A stretch of DNA of 64,000 bases from Bacillus sp. PK3_68 (lineage in GTDB: Bacteria; Bacillota; Bacilli; Bacillales; Domibacillaceae). Under the pieces are notes generated by a model. It was not told where the DNA came from. It worked only from the letters and a program-made list of their open reading frames with translations, and did no database searches. Below, in pieces: positions 1 through 8,738 of this stretch; positions within the stretch are counted from its first letter, which is position 1; every line of letters starts with the position of its first letter. The translations under genes were made by a program, and so were the position numbers. Location of the stretch: contig NZ_NQYC01000001.1 of the NCBI RefSeq assembly GCF_003600835.1, positions 2,064,001 to 2,128,000 of the forward strand, in the 5' to 3' direction.

Positions 1-46
1 TCTCAAAAATAGGGGTCAGTCCCGTGGGATCAGTAAAGGGCTTTTT

Positions 47-1145
47 TTATAAGCGCGAGCGCAAATAGGCATTAATAAACGGACTGATTTCTCCATCCAT
101 CACTGCTTGGACGTTCCCAGTCTCCTCATTGGTCCGATGATCTTTTACCATTGAGTAAGGATGGAAGACATATGAACGGATTTGGCTTCCCCAGCCAATT
201 TCTTTTTGTTCTCCGCGAATTTCTGCCAATTCGGCTTCCTGCTCTTCAATTTTCTTTTGATAGAGCTTAGCTTTTAACATTTTCATCGCATGCTCACGGT
301 TTTTAATTTGCGAGCGCTCTGATTGACAGGTCACAACTGTATTAGTTGGCAAGTGGGTAATTCGGACAGCAGAATCCGTTGTATTTACGTGCTGACCACC
401 CGCTCCGCTTGAGCGGTACGTATCTATCTTAAGATCTTCCGTACGGATATCAATTTCGATATCATCATTGAATTCCGGCATAACCTCACATGAAACGAAT
501 GAAGTATGTCGGCGTCCCGAAGAATCAAATGGAGAAATCCGCACTAAGCGGTGTACACCCTTTTCTGCTTTTAAGTAGCCATAGGCATTATGTCCTTTAA
601 ATAGAAGCGTTACACTCTTTACACCCGCTTCATCTCCAGGAAGATAATCCATCGTTTCCACTTTAAACCCTTGCTTTTCTCCCCAGCGTGTATACATGCG
701 TAGCAGCATCGAGCCAAAATCCTGTGATTCGGTACCGCCCGCTCCTGGGTGTAGTTCTAATATGGCATTATTCTTATCATAAGGATCGCTTAACAGCAGC
801 TGCAGCTCGAAATTACTGATTCGATTCCGGAACTCCTCCAGTTCGTTTTCCAGCTCTCCCTGCAGTTCTGCATCAGCTTCTTCCTTTACCAGCTCATGTG
901 TTAACTCTAAGTTTTCTTGTGTTTCCAACAGCTCTTTATATTCGTTAACTACTTCTTTTAAACCATTTGCTTCATTGATAACTGTCTGAGCAGCCTGCTG
1001 ATCATCCCAAAAGTTAGGATGCAGCATTTCATCCTCAAGTGCTGCAATGCGTTCCTCTTTGATTTCTAAGTCAAAGAGACCCCCTAAAGTCCGCTAACTT
1101 CTTAGCTGTTTTATCTAACTCATTCCGAATTTCAAATAATTCCAT
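47..1145 (-). CDS. prfB: Peptide chain release factor 2 (RF2), programmed +1 frameshift
   Basis: RF2 recognises UGA and UAA stop codons and triggers peptide release on the ribosome. The sequence shows the SPF stop-codon-recognition tripeptide (in [11 protein letters not shown]) and the GGQ catalytic motif (in [10 protein letters not shown]). A short zero-frame piece starts at the ATG at 1145 ([15 protein letters not shown]...) and reaches an in-frame TGA at 1071-1073. The rest of the protein is in the +1 frame ([24 protein letters not shown]). With the frameshift the product is about 365 residues, the usual RF2 length. It lies downstream of secA on the same strand, as in B. subtilis. A start at the internal Met at 1027 would lose the first helix and is not preferred. 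Confidence 0.97.
1070..1085 (-). promoter_or_regulatory. prfB: RF2 programmed +1 frameshift site
   Basis: On the minus strand the coding sequence reads AGGGGGTCTCTTTGAC. This gives an internal Shine-Dalgarno-like AGGGGG, a short spacer and the slippery CTT followed by TGA and C. This is the classic autoregulatory arrangement: low RF2 lets the ribosome pause at UGA and slip from CUU to UUU. Both frames are seen directly; the mechanism is known for the family. Confidence 0.95.
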
Positions 1146-1248
1146 ATAAGCACCTCTTCTTTAGTGTAAAAATGTTGTATTATGCCTACATTATTCAAGA
1201 TATGAATCCGGCATGTTGTTCATCATTCCAGCAGGTTTAGTTACGAAA

Positions 1249-1458
1249 CTCGCTCCCTCTGTCGGAGTTTGAAAATCAACTCCTTGTCGAGAGCTCCAAT
1301 TCGCTATCACACTGATCGAGCGCCTTCCGCTTTTCTCTTGTCCAGCTGCAGCGGCCAGCCCGTACCGTGGTTTCGGTCTCTCTGTTGGAGTCAAAGAACG
1401 ACTCCTGGTCGAGCCCTCCAACCTCCTATCGGGCTGATCAGGCCGCTTCCGCTTTTCT
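1249..1458. repeat. Two tandem copies of a Bacillaceae intergenic repeat
   Basis: The gap between secA and prfB holds two related blocks, about 1249-1336 (shorter, more degraded) and 1337-1458. Both contain CTCTGT(C/T)GGAGT, then an ACTCCT..GTCGAG core, then CTGATC, and both end with CTTCCGCTTTTCT. The second begins CTTGTCCAGCTGCAGCGGC. From memory, repeats with this CTTGTCCAGCT...GCTTCCGCTTTTCT layout are dispersed in intergenic regions of many Bacillus genomes. Short open frames inside the block are chance. Confidence 0.7.
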
Positions 1459-1460
1459 AA

Positions 1461-3963
1461 TCACCCACAGCAGTTTTTGTATTTTTTGCCGCTGCCGCAT
1501 GGGCATGGTTCATTTCTGCCGACTGCCGGTGCTTTTCTGACTGGTTTTTTCTTCGCTTTGCTTTCTTCGTCCTCTTTTGGATTTACTGCCTGTCCTTTAG
1601 CTACTTCCTGACGCTCCAAATTGTTTTGGATTTCTGCTTTCATGACGTATTTAGCAGCTTCCTCGTTAATGGAGGCGACCATGGCTTCAAACATAGCGAA
1701 ACCTTCGTTTTGGTATTCACGCAACGGGTCGATTTGTCCGTAGGCACGTAAGTGGATCCCTTGGCGCAGTTGATCCATCGCATCAATGTGATTGATCCAT
1801 TTAGAGTCAACAGCACGAAGCAGAACAACTTTTTCAAACTCACGCATCTGTTCTTCGCCCATTTGCTCTTCTCTTGTGTTATAGCGCTCTGTTACTTTCG
1901 CATAAATGGTGTCTTGCATTTCATCGGCACCCTTGCCTTGTAAATCGTTAATTGTCAGTTCTCCTTCACTTAACAAATTCGCATTTACATAATCGGCAAT
2001 GGCCTGCAGGTCCATCTGCTCTTCCGTTTCAGCAGTGGTAGTATGAGCTTGGACGACTTGCTTAATGACAGCAAGAATCATCCCTTCTAAAATTTCTCGC
2101 AAATTCTCCGATTCTAATACTTCGTCGCGTTGTTTGTAGATGATTTCCCGTTGCTGACGCAAAACATCATCGTATTCCAGCAAGCGTTTCCGGGCATCAA
2201 AGTTATTGCCCTCTACACGTTTTTGCGCAGATTCTACTGCCTTGCTGACCATTTTACTTTGAATCGGCTGGCTATCATCCATACCGAGTCTTTCCATCAT
2301 CGACTTCATGTTATCTGACCCGAAACGGCGCATTAACTCATCTTCCATTGAAAGATAAAATTGTGTAATCCCCGGGTCGCCTTGACGGCCAGAACGTCCA
2401 CGCAGCTGATTATCAATCCGGCGAGACTCATGGCGCTCCGTACCGATAACAGCAAGACCGCCAAGCTCTTTCACGCCTTCTCCCAACTTGATGTCTGTTC
2501 CGCGTCCGGCCATATTCGTCGCGATGGTCACTGCACCAGGCTGACCAGCTTCCACAATAATCTCGGCTTCACGGCCGTGATTTTTTGCGTTCAACACATT
2601 ATGGGGAACGCCGCGCTTCGCCAACAAGGAAGAAATCAGCTCAGACGTTTCAATCGCCACCGTACCGACAAGCACAGGCTGCTTTAGCTGGTGTCGCTGA
2701 TAGATGTCTTCCACCACCGCCCGGAACTTCCCTTCCATGGAAGCATAAATTAAGTCAGGACGATCGTCGCGGGCAATCGGACGGTTTGTCGGAATGCTGA
2801 CTACTTTCATATTGTAAATATTGCGGAATTCTTCTTCTTCTGTTTTCGCTGTTCCCGTCATCCCGGAAAGTTTCTCATACATGCGGAAGAAGTTCTGGAA
2901 CGTAATTGTCGCCATGGTCATGCTCTCGTTTTGAATAGGGACTCCTTCTTTGGCTTCAATTGCCTGGTGAAGGCCATCACTGTACCGGCGCCCTTTCATT
3001 AGCCGCCCTGTAAATTGATCGACGATAATGACTTCATCTTCTTGAACGACATAGTCCACATCGCGCTGCATTGTGACATGCGCTTTTAACGCCTGATTAA
3101 TATGGTGGTTCAGCGTTACATGTTTTAAATCAAACAAGTTTTCAATGCCAAACGCCTTTTCCGCTTTATTAATTCCTTCTTCCGTTAGCAGGACACTTTT
3201 TGTCTTCACATCATACGTATAGTCATCTTCTGCTTTTAACGTGCGGACAAAGCTGTTGGCATGGATATAAAGCTGTGTTGACTTCTGCGCCTGACCCGAG
3301 ATAATAAGCGGCGTACGCGCTTCATCAATTAAGATAGAGTCTACCTCGTCAATAACTGCAAAATGAAGCGGGCGCTGTACCTTATGTTCTTTGTAGAGCA
3401 CCATGTTATCCCGGAGGTAGTCGAAACCAAATTCATTGTTTGTGCCGTACGTAATGTCTGCTTCGTAAGCCTCTTTTTCTCTTCTTTCGATAAGCTGTTT
3501 AAATTCAGTCCTACACTTAGCCCAAGAAAATTATACAACTCGCCCATTTCCACAGCGTCACGCGAAGCAAGATATTCGTTGACCGTAATAACGTGAACAC
3601 CTTTGCCGGAAAGAGCATTTAAATATACTGGCATCGTCGCCGTTAACGTTTTTCCTTCCCCCGTCTTCATTTCGGAGATATTGCCTTCGTGGAGAGCAAT
3701 TCCCCCATCAACTGAACGCGGTATGGGTAGAGGCCGAGTACGCGTCGTGCTCCTTCGCGCACAACCGCAAAAGCCTCTGTTAATAAATCATCAAGCGTTT
3801 CACCTTTTGCATAGCGCTCCTGAAATTCTATCGTTTTGGCGCGCAGATCTTCATCGGACAGCTGTTCCATTTCCTCTGCCAATGATTCAATTTTTAACGC
3901 CATTTTTTCTAACCGCTTTACATCGCGTTTATTTGCATCAAACATTTTTGTTAATAAGCCCAT
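1461..3963 (-). CDS. secA: Preprotein translocase ATPase SecA, with two apparent frameshifts
   Basis: SecA is the motor ATPase that drives unfolded preproteins through SecYEG. Reading from the ATG at 3963 (RBS AAGGAG upstream) the protein appears in three frames: residues 1 to about 87 (ends VQLMG), a middle piece with the Walker A motif [11 protein letters not shown], and the rest from [23 protein letters not shown] with the [14 protein letters not shown] Walker B/DEAD region, the [19 protein letters not shown] motif and the C-terminal zinc tail [15 protein letters not shown]. One extra G in the C-run 3702-3706 and one extra A (T on the plus strand) in the run 3474-3478 restore one 834-residue frame, the normal SecA length. 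Both defects are single-base homopolymer losses in an essential gene, so I infer sequencing error rather than a pseudogene. Confidence 0.93.
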
Positions 3964-4100
3964 TTATAGCCGCTCCTTTTTACTTGCAACAAGTTAGTCC
4001 GTGAGCCTGAAAACCTCATAAAATTCCTATTTAATATTACCACTATCACCTGTTTGAAACAACTGAACGGCATGGAGAAAGGCTCTCGTTAAAAAAGTAA

Positions 4101-4122
4101 AAACGCCTGTGACAGGCGTTTT
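4101..4122 (-). terminator. Rho-independent terminator of the SEC-C gene
   Basis: AAACGCCTGT/ACAGGCGTTT hairpin overlapping the stop codon of the 4121-5197 gene. On the minus strand it is followed by a T-rich tract. Confidence 0.75.
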
Positions 4123-5197
4123 ATACTTGAAGTGCTTGTTTGTCCTGTTGCAAATGTTCCTCCAGAAGAGGCTCCATTTCCTTCACACGCTTTGTTAGAC
4201 TTGCAGCAGAGACTCCAAGTCGGGAAGCCAGCTGGCTATTTGAATAGTCAGTAGCAACCATTCCATGAGATTGCAGAAGTGAATAAAGAGCAGCTGTATA
4301 AATTTCCGGTTTGCGAACTGTCGGATTTTCTTTTTGGCAGTATAGATTCCAAAGAAGTATCGCTGTCTGCTGTCTCAGCTCTTCGATTCCTTCTTCCTGC
4401 AGAAATGCAAGCAAGGCATCTGCTGTTTTTTTCTGGGATTCTTTTTCCCATGCTAATTCACTATAATCCAATGTTGCTTCTTTGCCTTTATCTTTCTCTT
4501 CACCTTCACCGCCATAAATCGTAAACAGGCCTTCTAACACAGGCAGCCAGTTGGCAGCAAGAAATGTCTGCGGATCTGTTTCTTCCGCTTGCTTAAATTG
4601 TGAAGAAATCCAGCTTTCTGCTTCCGCCACGACGTGTTGTTCAAAATGAAAATCAATCATAAAGAACGTATATTCGTTTTCAAATGGCAGCAGGCCACCA
4701 GTTACAAAGACTTCTTCGATAGGCAACTGCCGGCGTGCTCGGATCGATAGCCTTTCACCCGATAATACATCTTCCACCTCATACACATTGCCTTTGGCAG
4801 CTTTTACAGTGCCTGCCACAAACTTTACTTGAGGCCATGCAAGGAGGATGTCTCTCGTCCGCTCTCTCTTCACTGTTTGCGCACGTCTGGCCACAAACTC
4901 TTCAAGGACAGTCTGTCCATTTTTAACAGGCTGCGTTAAAATAAACCAAATTTCAAAAGCAATTAGATACACCTGTGGATCTTTGCGAAGCACTTCATAC
5001 GTATGTAAAAGTGACTGAAAACGTTTCTTCATTTCATACGAATGATGTTCCATGGCGTAATCGATTAGCTCACGTTGTAGATTTTCAAGCTCTTCTTGCA
5101 TCACTCCGTGAATAGCCGAACCTTCTATTTTTCCACAACATTTTTTGAACTTTTTTCCGCTTCCGCATGGACATGGCTCATTCCGTCCAACTAACAT
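4121..5197 (-). CDS. SEC-C zinc-motif protein with C-terminal helix-turn-helix-like segment
   Basis: A 358-residue cytosolic protein of unknown role. Residues 3-23 ([20 protein letters not shown]) form a SEC-C zinc-binding motif almost identical to the tail of SecA encoded by the next gene downstream. The middle has no motif I recognise. Residues about 320-350 (NSQLASRLGVSAASLTKRVK) look like a helix-turn-helix. The gene ends in its own terminator, so it is probably transcribed separately from secA. SEC-C motifs occur in SecA and in many otherwise unrelated proteins, where they are thought to mediate binding through a zinc knuckle. A link to secretion is only suggested by the neighbourhood. 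Confidence 0.8.
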   Translation of the reverse strand: MLVGRNEPCPCGSGKKFKKCCGKIEGSAIHGVMQEELENLQRELIDYAMEHHSYEMKKRFQSLLHTYEVLRKDPQVYLIAFEIWFILTQPVKNGQTVLEEFVARRAQTVKRERTRDILLAWPQVKFVAGTVKAAKGNVYEVEDVLSGERLSIRARRQLPIEEVFVTGGLLPFENEYTFFMIDFHFEQHVVAEAESWISSQFKQAEETDPQTFLAANWLPVLEGLFTIYGGEGEEKDKGKEATLDYSELAWEKESQKKTADALLAFLQEEGIEELRQQTAILLWNLYCQKENPTVRKPEIYTAALYSLLQSHGMVATDYSNSQLASRLGVSAASLTKRVKEMEPLLEEHLQQDKQALQV

Positions 5198-5376
5198 AAT
5201 TTTACTCCCCCTGGATCATCAACTCTTCCTCTATAGTAACATGAATTGTCAACTCTCAGTAGGGATAGCCAATAGTTTAAGAAAGCTGTTCCTTCAGAAT
5301 AAAGCGCCGTTCCCCTCATTAAGTAGTCATTCACCTTTCCCATCCATCACCCGACGATTGTGAAAAAAGGGCATTA

Positions 5377-5410
5377 AGAAAACAGACTCCTCATTCAGGA
5401 GTCTGTTTTC
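5377..5410. terminator. Terminator hairpin
   Basis: Inverted repeat AAAACAGACTCCT ... AGGAGTCTGTTTT lying downstream of the secreted-protein gene (5497-6111, minus). Confidence 0.7.
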
Positions 5411-5496
5411 TGTACATTACAGACTTGGTGAAAATTGTTAATTAATATTTTTTCCTGCCTCCACCAATATACTTTCCAAGTTATTGAATCGATCAG

Positions 5497-6111
5497 TTAC
5501 CCTCCAGTTGATACAACACCTTCCGCATTGTCGACGACTGGAGCCTCAGGTGCCTCAATTACTGGTGTTTCAACGGCATCTCCTTCTGCTGGTGTTTCTA
5601 TATTTTCTTCTTCCGATGCTTCACCAACGACCGTTTGGATAAGCGTTTGGACTTCAATTTGAAGAACCTCGACTCTTTGTTCACGTTTTTGAATATCTCC
5701 CGTGGCGTTACCCTTTACCATCAAAGAATCCAATCGATGATTCATAGCATTCAAACGGTTCTCTAACGCTGTTAATTTATCGGCATACTCTTCATGCTTG
5801 TCTGTTGCTTCAACGGAAGTGTTTTCTTGCGGCTCTTCTCCAATTGCTGGTGTCTCAAGATTCAGGGAATCAATTTCCTGCTTGTACTCTCCTAATTTTT
5901 CTTCTATGCCAGCCACCTGCTTATCGATTGATCTAAGCTGATTGGCTTGTCCTTTAATTTTTTCGTTATTGATCTCCTTTGCCCACTCCTGTTTTTCGGA
6001 CGGATGAACGTCATCCTTTTGCGCTGCATATCCATATATCGGCGCAGAGAAAATTGTTCCTGCTGCTAGTGCTATTGCAAATGCGGATGATACTTTTTTC
6101 TTTTTTGCCAT
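5497..6111 (-). CDS. Secreted coiled-coil protein with acidic Pro-rich tail
   Basis: A 204-residue protein with a Sec signal peptide: KKKK at the N-terminus, a hydrophobic stretch at residues 9-28, and a likely cleavage after YGYAA. Residues about 45-150 are rich in heptad-like Glu/Lys/Leu segments (IDKQVAGIEEKLGEYKQEID, DKLTALENRLNAMNHRLDSL) and should form coiled coil. The tail from about 165 is acidic and Pro/Val/Glu-rich and ends STGG. There are no cysteines, lipobox or LPXTG. The start has a strong RBS (AAAGGAGGAGTAAGTG). The family is not recognised; it may be a cell-envelope structural protein. The leader upstream is unusually structured (see 6190-6239). Confidence 0.8.
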   Translation of the reverse strand: MAKKKKVSSAFAIALAAGTIFSAPIYGYAAQKDDVHPSEKQEWAKEINNEKIKGQANQLRSIDKQVAGIEEKLGEYKQEIDSLNLETPAIGEEPQENTSVEATDKHEEYADKLTALENRLNAMNHRLDSLMVKGNATGDIQKREQRVEVLQIEVQTLIQTVVGEASEEENIETPAEGDAVETPVIEAPEAPVVDNAEGVVSTGG

Positions 6112-6189
6112 TCACTTACTCCTCCTTTAACATAGTTAAGCAAAGATCAACAGCCAGCAACCAATCGGTGACGCTTTTTTTCCTGGCCC

Positions 6190-6239
6190 GGTCTTTACGC
6201 TATCCATCATAGCGGTTACCCCTGGTTGAAACCAAGACC
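6190..6239 (-). ncRNA. Possible structured leader RNA (three-way-junction fold), family unknown
   Basis: Upstream of the secreted-protein gene three nested pairings can be drawn: GGTCT with AGACC (6190-6194/6235-6239) closing two internal hairpins, CGCTAT/ATAGCG (6198-6203/6209-6214) and TGGTT/AACCA (6223-6227/6230-6234). The junction contains an unpaired GGGGTAAC on the minus strand. This compact arrangement is suggestive of a riboswitch-like or attenuator element. I could not match it to any riboswitch consensus I know. The rest of the 446-base gap to the hpf terminator shows nothing else I recognise. Confidence 0.3.
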
Positions 6240-6518
6240 CAGTATAAAAAGAGGAGAGCCTTACTGTTAAACTTTCATTTTTATCCAATTCTCTCTTTAT
6301 TTTGTATATTAAAAGAGGAAATGTGCTTGAAACTTTCGCTTACTTCCCTTCTTCTTTTTTCGACTGAAATCGACCAAAGCTTTATTTCTACAAGGTTGTC
6401 TCATTCAAAAAAGGGGGTTGGCGAACTGGCTTTCCAACCAACCAAGCAAGCCCGCCTATGCGACTAAAAATAGTCTATTTGATAGATTTCCATTGGCTGT
6501 GAAGCCCTTTTATCAAAA

Positions 6519-6550
6519 AGTCCCCGCTGTCCAAAGACAGCGGGGACTTG
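6519..6550. terminator. Strong bidirectional terminator downstream of hpf
   Basis: AAGTCCCCGCTGTC / GACAGCGGGGACTT stem of 14 bp with a 4-base loop. T-tracts lie on both sides. Confidence 0.9.
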
Positions 6551-6557
6551 ATTTTTT

Positions 6558-7118
6558 TTAATTTGTCTCAATTAAACCGTACTTTCCATCTTTTCGTCTA
6601 TAAACAATATTTGTACCATTGCTTTCTGCGTCTGTGTAGATAAAGAAGTTATGTCCCAAAAGATTCATTTGCAATACGGCTTCTTCAGAATCCATTGGCT
6701 TCAAATCAAATTGCTTTGTACGAACGATTGACAATTCATCTGTCTCTTCTTCTGCTTCAGCAACTGCTGTTTCACTTTGCGCGATGGCAAAATAATCTTG
6801 CGGGTCACCCTTTTCGCGGAATTTACGGTTTACTTTTGTTTTATGTTTACGGATTTGGCGCTCTAATTTATCAACAATTAAATCAATAGCTGCATACATA
6901 TCTTCATTTCGTTCTTCAGCTCGAAGCACAAGGTTTTTCATTGGGATTGTGACTTCGACTTTGGAGTTTTTATCAGAGTAAACTTTCAAATTCACATGCA
7001 CAGTCGCATTTGGAGTTTCAATAAAATAACGCTCCAACTTGCTGATTTTCTTTTCCACGTATTCACGAATTGCCGGAGTTACCTCAATGTTCTCACCGCG
7101 GATGCTATAGTCTAACAT
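6558..7118 (-). CDS. hpf: Ribosome hibernation promoting factor, long form
   Basis: This 186-residue protein is the long-form HPF (YvyD in B. subtilis). The N-terminal domain (residues 1-100, [24 protein letters not shown]...) binds the decoding centre. The C-terminal domain (about 130-186, [20 protein letters not shown]...[15 protein letters not shown]) dimerises to link two ribosomes into a 100S particle. Length and both domains are intact. It has an RBS (AAAGGAGGAGTC) and its own sigma-B-type promoter at 7162-7187. It lies between the flagellar fliS-fliT genes and secA, as in B. subtilis. Confidence 0.96.
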   Translation of the reverse strand: MLDYSIRGENIEVTPAIREYVEKKISKLERYFIETPNATVHVNLKVYSDKNSKVEVTIPMKNLVLRAEERNEDMYAAIDLIVDKLERQIRKHKTKVNRKFREKGDPQDYFAIAQSETAVAEAEEETDELSIVRTKQFDLKPMDSEEAVLQMNLLGHNFFIYTDAESNGTNIVYRRKDGKYGLIETN

Positions 7119-7161
7119 GCTGACTCCTCCTTTACAAATAGCTATGTGTATATACTTCTCC

Positions 7162-7187
7162 TTTCCCTTAGAAACTCCTGCTTAACC
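7162..7187 (-). promoter_or_regulatory. Candidate sigma-B promoter of hpf
   Basis: On the minus strand GGTTAA (-35), a 14-base spacer and GGGAAA (-10), close to the sigma-B consensus GTTTAA-N12-14-GGGWAW, lie 44 bases upstream of the hpf start. The B. subtilis orthologue is known to be in the sigma-B general stress regulon. Confidence 0.7.
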
Positions 7188-7362
7188 TAGCAAAAATGTT
7201 TGTCGAAACTTTAATAAATATTTCCTATTCTGTCTATTGATTTTTGCAGTTGTAGCATTTCCTCGGGCCAAGTCCTAATCAAACAGACTTATTTCAGGCA
7301 TTATACGCGGCAAACGAAGAAATCATGTGGCTGATTCAAAATATTCCATTTAAAAAGCAAAA

Positions 7363-7388
7363 AGCGAACCGTCTGAAAGCGGTTCGCT
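7363..7388 (-). terminator. Terminator of the flaG-fliS-fliT unit
   Basis: AGCGAACCG / CGGTTCGCT hairpin just after the fliT stop. On the minus strand it is followed by TTTTTGCTTTTT. Confidence 0.85.
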
Positions 7389-7393
7389 CTAAA

Positions 7394-7738
7394 TTAATTC
7401 TTTTTATCATAAAAAACGCCATCCATCTGCATGGACGCATAAGGGTTCACATATTTGTCTACAGAGTCCTTCTTTTTTGTTAGACTTTTCATGTCTCTCT
7501 GAATGTCTTCTTTTACCTTCTTTAGCCGCATATCGATTACTGCATTGCGTTTAATCATTTCTCGCCCGAGCTCCTGCTCTTCTGCCGTGAAAGGCGGTTT
7601 AATATCCGCAAGCAGCTCTTCTCTTCTCTCAAGCAACGTTTCAATAGCCGCCATCATTTGATCTCGGTCTGCCGGCGGACGGCTCACGAGTTGAAATAGC
7701 TTTTCCGTTATTTCAAAGCAATTCTTTACAGCCGACAT
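7394..7738 (-). CDS. fliT: Flagellar protein FliT-like chaperone
   Basis: A 114-residue, mostly helical, charged protein placed directly after fliS. The fliS stop and the fliT start share one base (TGATG). Size and position fit FliT, the small export chaperone associated with the filament cap FliD in other flagellate bacteria. FliT proteins are poorly conserved in sequence, so the assignment rests mostly on position and size. The gene is followed by a terminator and then hpf, the B. subtilis order. Confidence 0.8.
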   Translation of the reverse strand: MSAVKNCFEITEKLFQLVSRPPADRDQMMAAIETLLERREELLADIKPPFTAEEQELGREMIKRNAVIDMRLKKVKEDIQRDMKSLTKKKDSVDKYVNPYASMQMDGVFYDKKN

Positions 7739-8142
7739 CAGGCTTGCCTACCTGCACCAGCATGCTGAAGCTGGCGATTTTTTTGAATAACGTCCTTCCA
7801 TGTATCACGGAACTCGATGACGAACCCCTCTACTTCTTCCAAAATGGCTATGTCATTTTTTATATTTGCTTCAATCAAACGGCGGTTTAAATAATCATAA
7901 AGAGACAATAAGTTTTCTGATACAGTCATGTCCATGTTTAAGGTAACCATAAGCTCTTGAATGATCGCTTGCGCTTTTTGAATGTTTGTGTTTTTCACTT
8001 CAATGTTTTGTGCTGCAATCGCTTGTTTTGCCTGACTAATAAACTTTAAGCAACCGTTGTAGAGCATCAATGTCAATTCCCCAGGGGAAGCTGTTGTTAC
8101 GGCGTTATTCGAATATGTTTGATAAGGGTTTTTCATTGCCAT
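7738..8142 (-). CDS. fliS: Flagellar export chaperone FliS (copy 1)
   Basis: FliS binds the C-terminus of newly made flagellin in the cytosol and stops it polymerising before export. The family signature NPYQTYSNNAVTTASPGELT, then LMLYNGCLKFI, is present, as is LLSLYDYLNRRLIEANIKND. I place the start at the ATG at 8142 (MAMKNPYQ) because AAAGGAGTG lies about 9 bases upstream; the GTG at 8154 would sit on the RBS. About two thirds of residues match the copy at 50.4-50.8 kb by eye. Here it lies between flaG and fliT, without fliD. Confidence 0.95.
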   Translation of the reverse strand: MAMKNPYQTYSNNAVTTASPGELTLMLYNGCLKFISQAKQAIAAQNIEVKNTNIQKAQAIIQELMVTLNMDMTVSENLLSLYDYLNRRLIEANIKNDIAILEEVEGFVIEFRDTWKDVIQKNRQLQHAGAGRQA

Positions 8143-8230
8143 GAAAAAAAACACTCCTTTAATAATTAAAAATAGCTAAGGGCGCCAGCTAGAAGGCTGC
8201 GTTAGCTTTTGCTGGATCGCCCATGCGAGG

Positions 8231-8581
8231 TTAAATTTTTTTATCTACTAAAATCCCCAAGTAATCCGTCATGGCTGCGTACATGTCGAGAAGCTTTTTT
8301 GATGGAATTTCCCTAATGACTTCTTGTGTTTCGTCATCGATCATTGTTACGTAATATTCTTCGAGTTCATCATGAAATTCAAACTTCAAATGAGTGTTTG
8401 ACGGTTTTAAGAAATCATTCATTCCCTGTACGATTTTTTCCATTTTTGCTTTTTCAGACTTACGCACAGTCATTTCAGTGGTTTCTTCCTGCTTTTGTTC
8501 CTGCAGATTGACTTCTGCTGGTTTTTGCACCGCATTTACCGGTATGATTACATGTTTTTGCTTACCTAGCTTATCTATCAC
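8231..8581 (-). CDS. flaG: FlaG family flagellar protein
   Basis: A 116-residue FlaG (YvyC-like) protein. The N-terminal 45 residues are low-complexity and Gln/Glu/Lys-rich. The C-terminal domain (LKFEFHDELEEYYVTMIDDE, then VIREIPSKKLLDMYAAMTDYLGILVD) is the FlaG domain. FlaG proteins affect filament length and are usually encoded next to fliD. Here the upstream neighbour is not hag or fliD but a Nudix gene, because the flagellar cluster is split. A sigma-D-like promoter lies upstream (8620-8646). Confidence 0.92.
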   Translation of the reverse strand: MIDKLGKQKHVIIPVNAVQKPAEVNLQEQKQEETTEMTVRKSEKAKMEKIVQGMNDFLKPSNTHLKFEFHDELEEYYVTMIDDETQEVIREIPSKKLLDMYAAMTDYLGILVDKKI

Positions 8582-8619
8582 TCATTACCGCCCCTTCCGG
8601 CTTGGTTTTTCTATTAGTT

Positions 8620-8646
8620 ATATCGGAAGAAGCGAGGCAAAGTTAA
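8620..8646 (-). promoter_or_regulatory. Candidate sigma-D promoter of flaG-fliS-fliT
   Basis: Minus strand TTAA-N15-TCCGATAT, compared with the sigma-D consensus TAAA-N15-GCCGATAT: a good -10 and an imperfect -35, 39 bases from the flaG start. Confidence 0.5.
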
Positions 8647-8738
8647 TAAAAAGAAAAGAATCTATTTCATGATTTTGTGAAAAATACAAATAAATAGAAA
8701 TAGCAAGAAAACTTCCGTCTAAAAGTCCACTTTCGATT

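Noticed and set aside
6190-6239. Cyclic-di-AMP (ydaO-type) or cyclic-di-GMP riboswitch before the secreted protein gene.
   Set aside because: Pieces such as GGGGTAAC recall the ydaO motif, but the other conserved blocks are absent, so no family was assigned.
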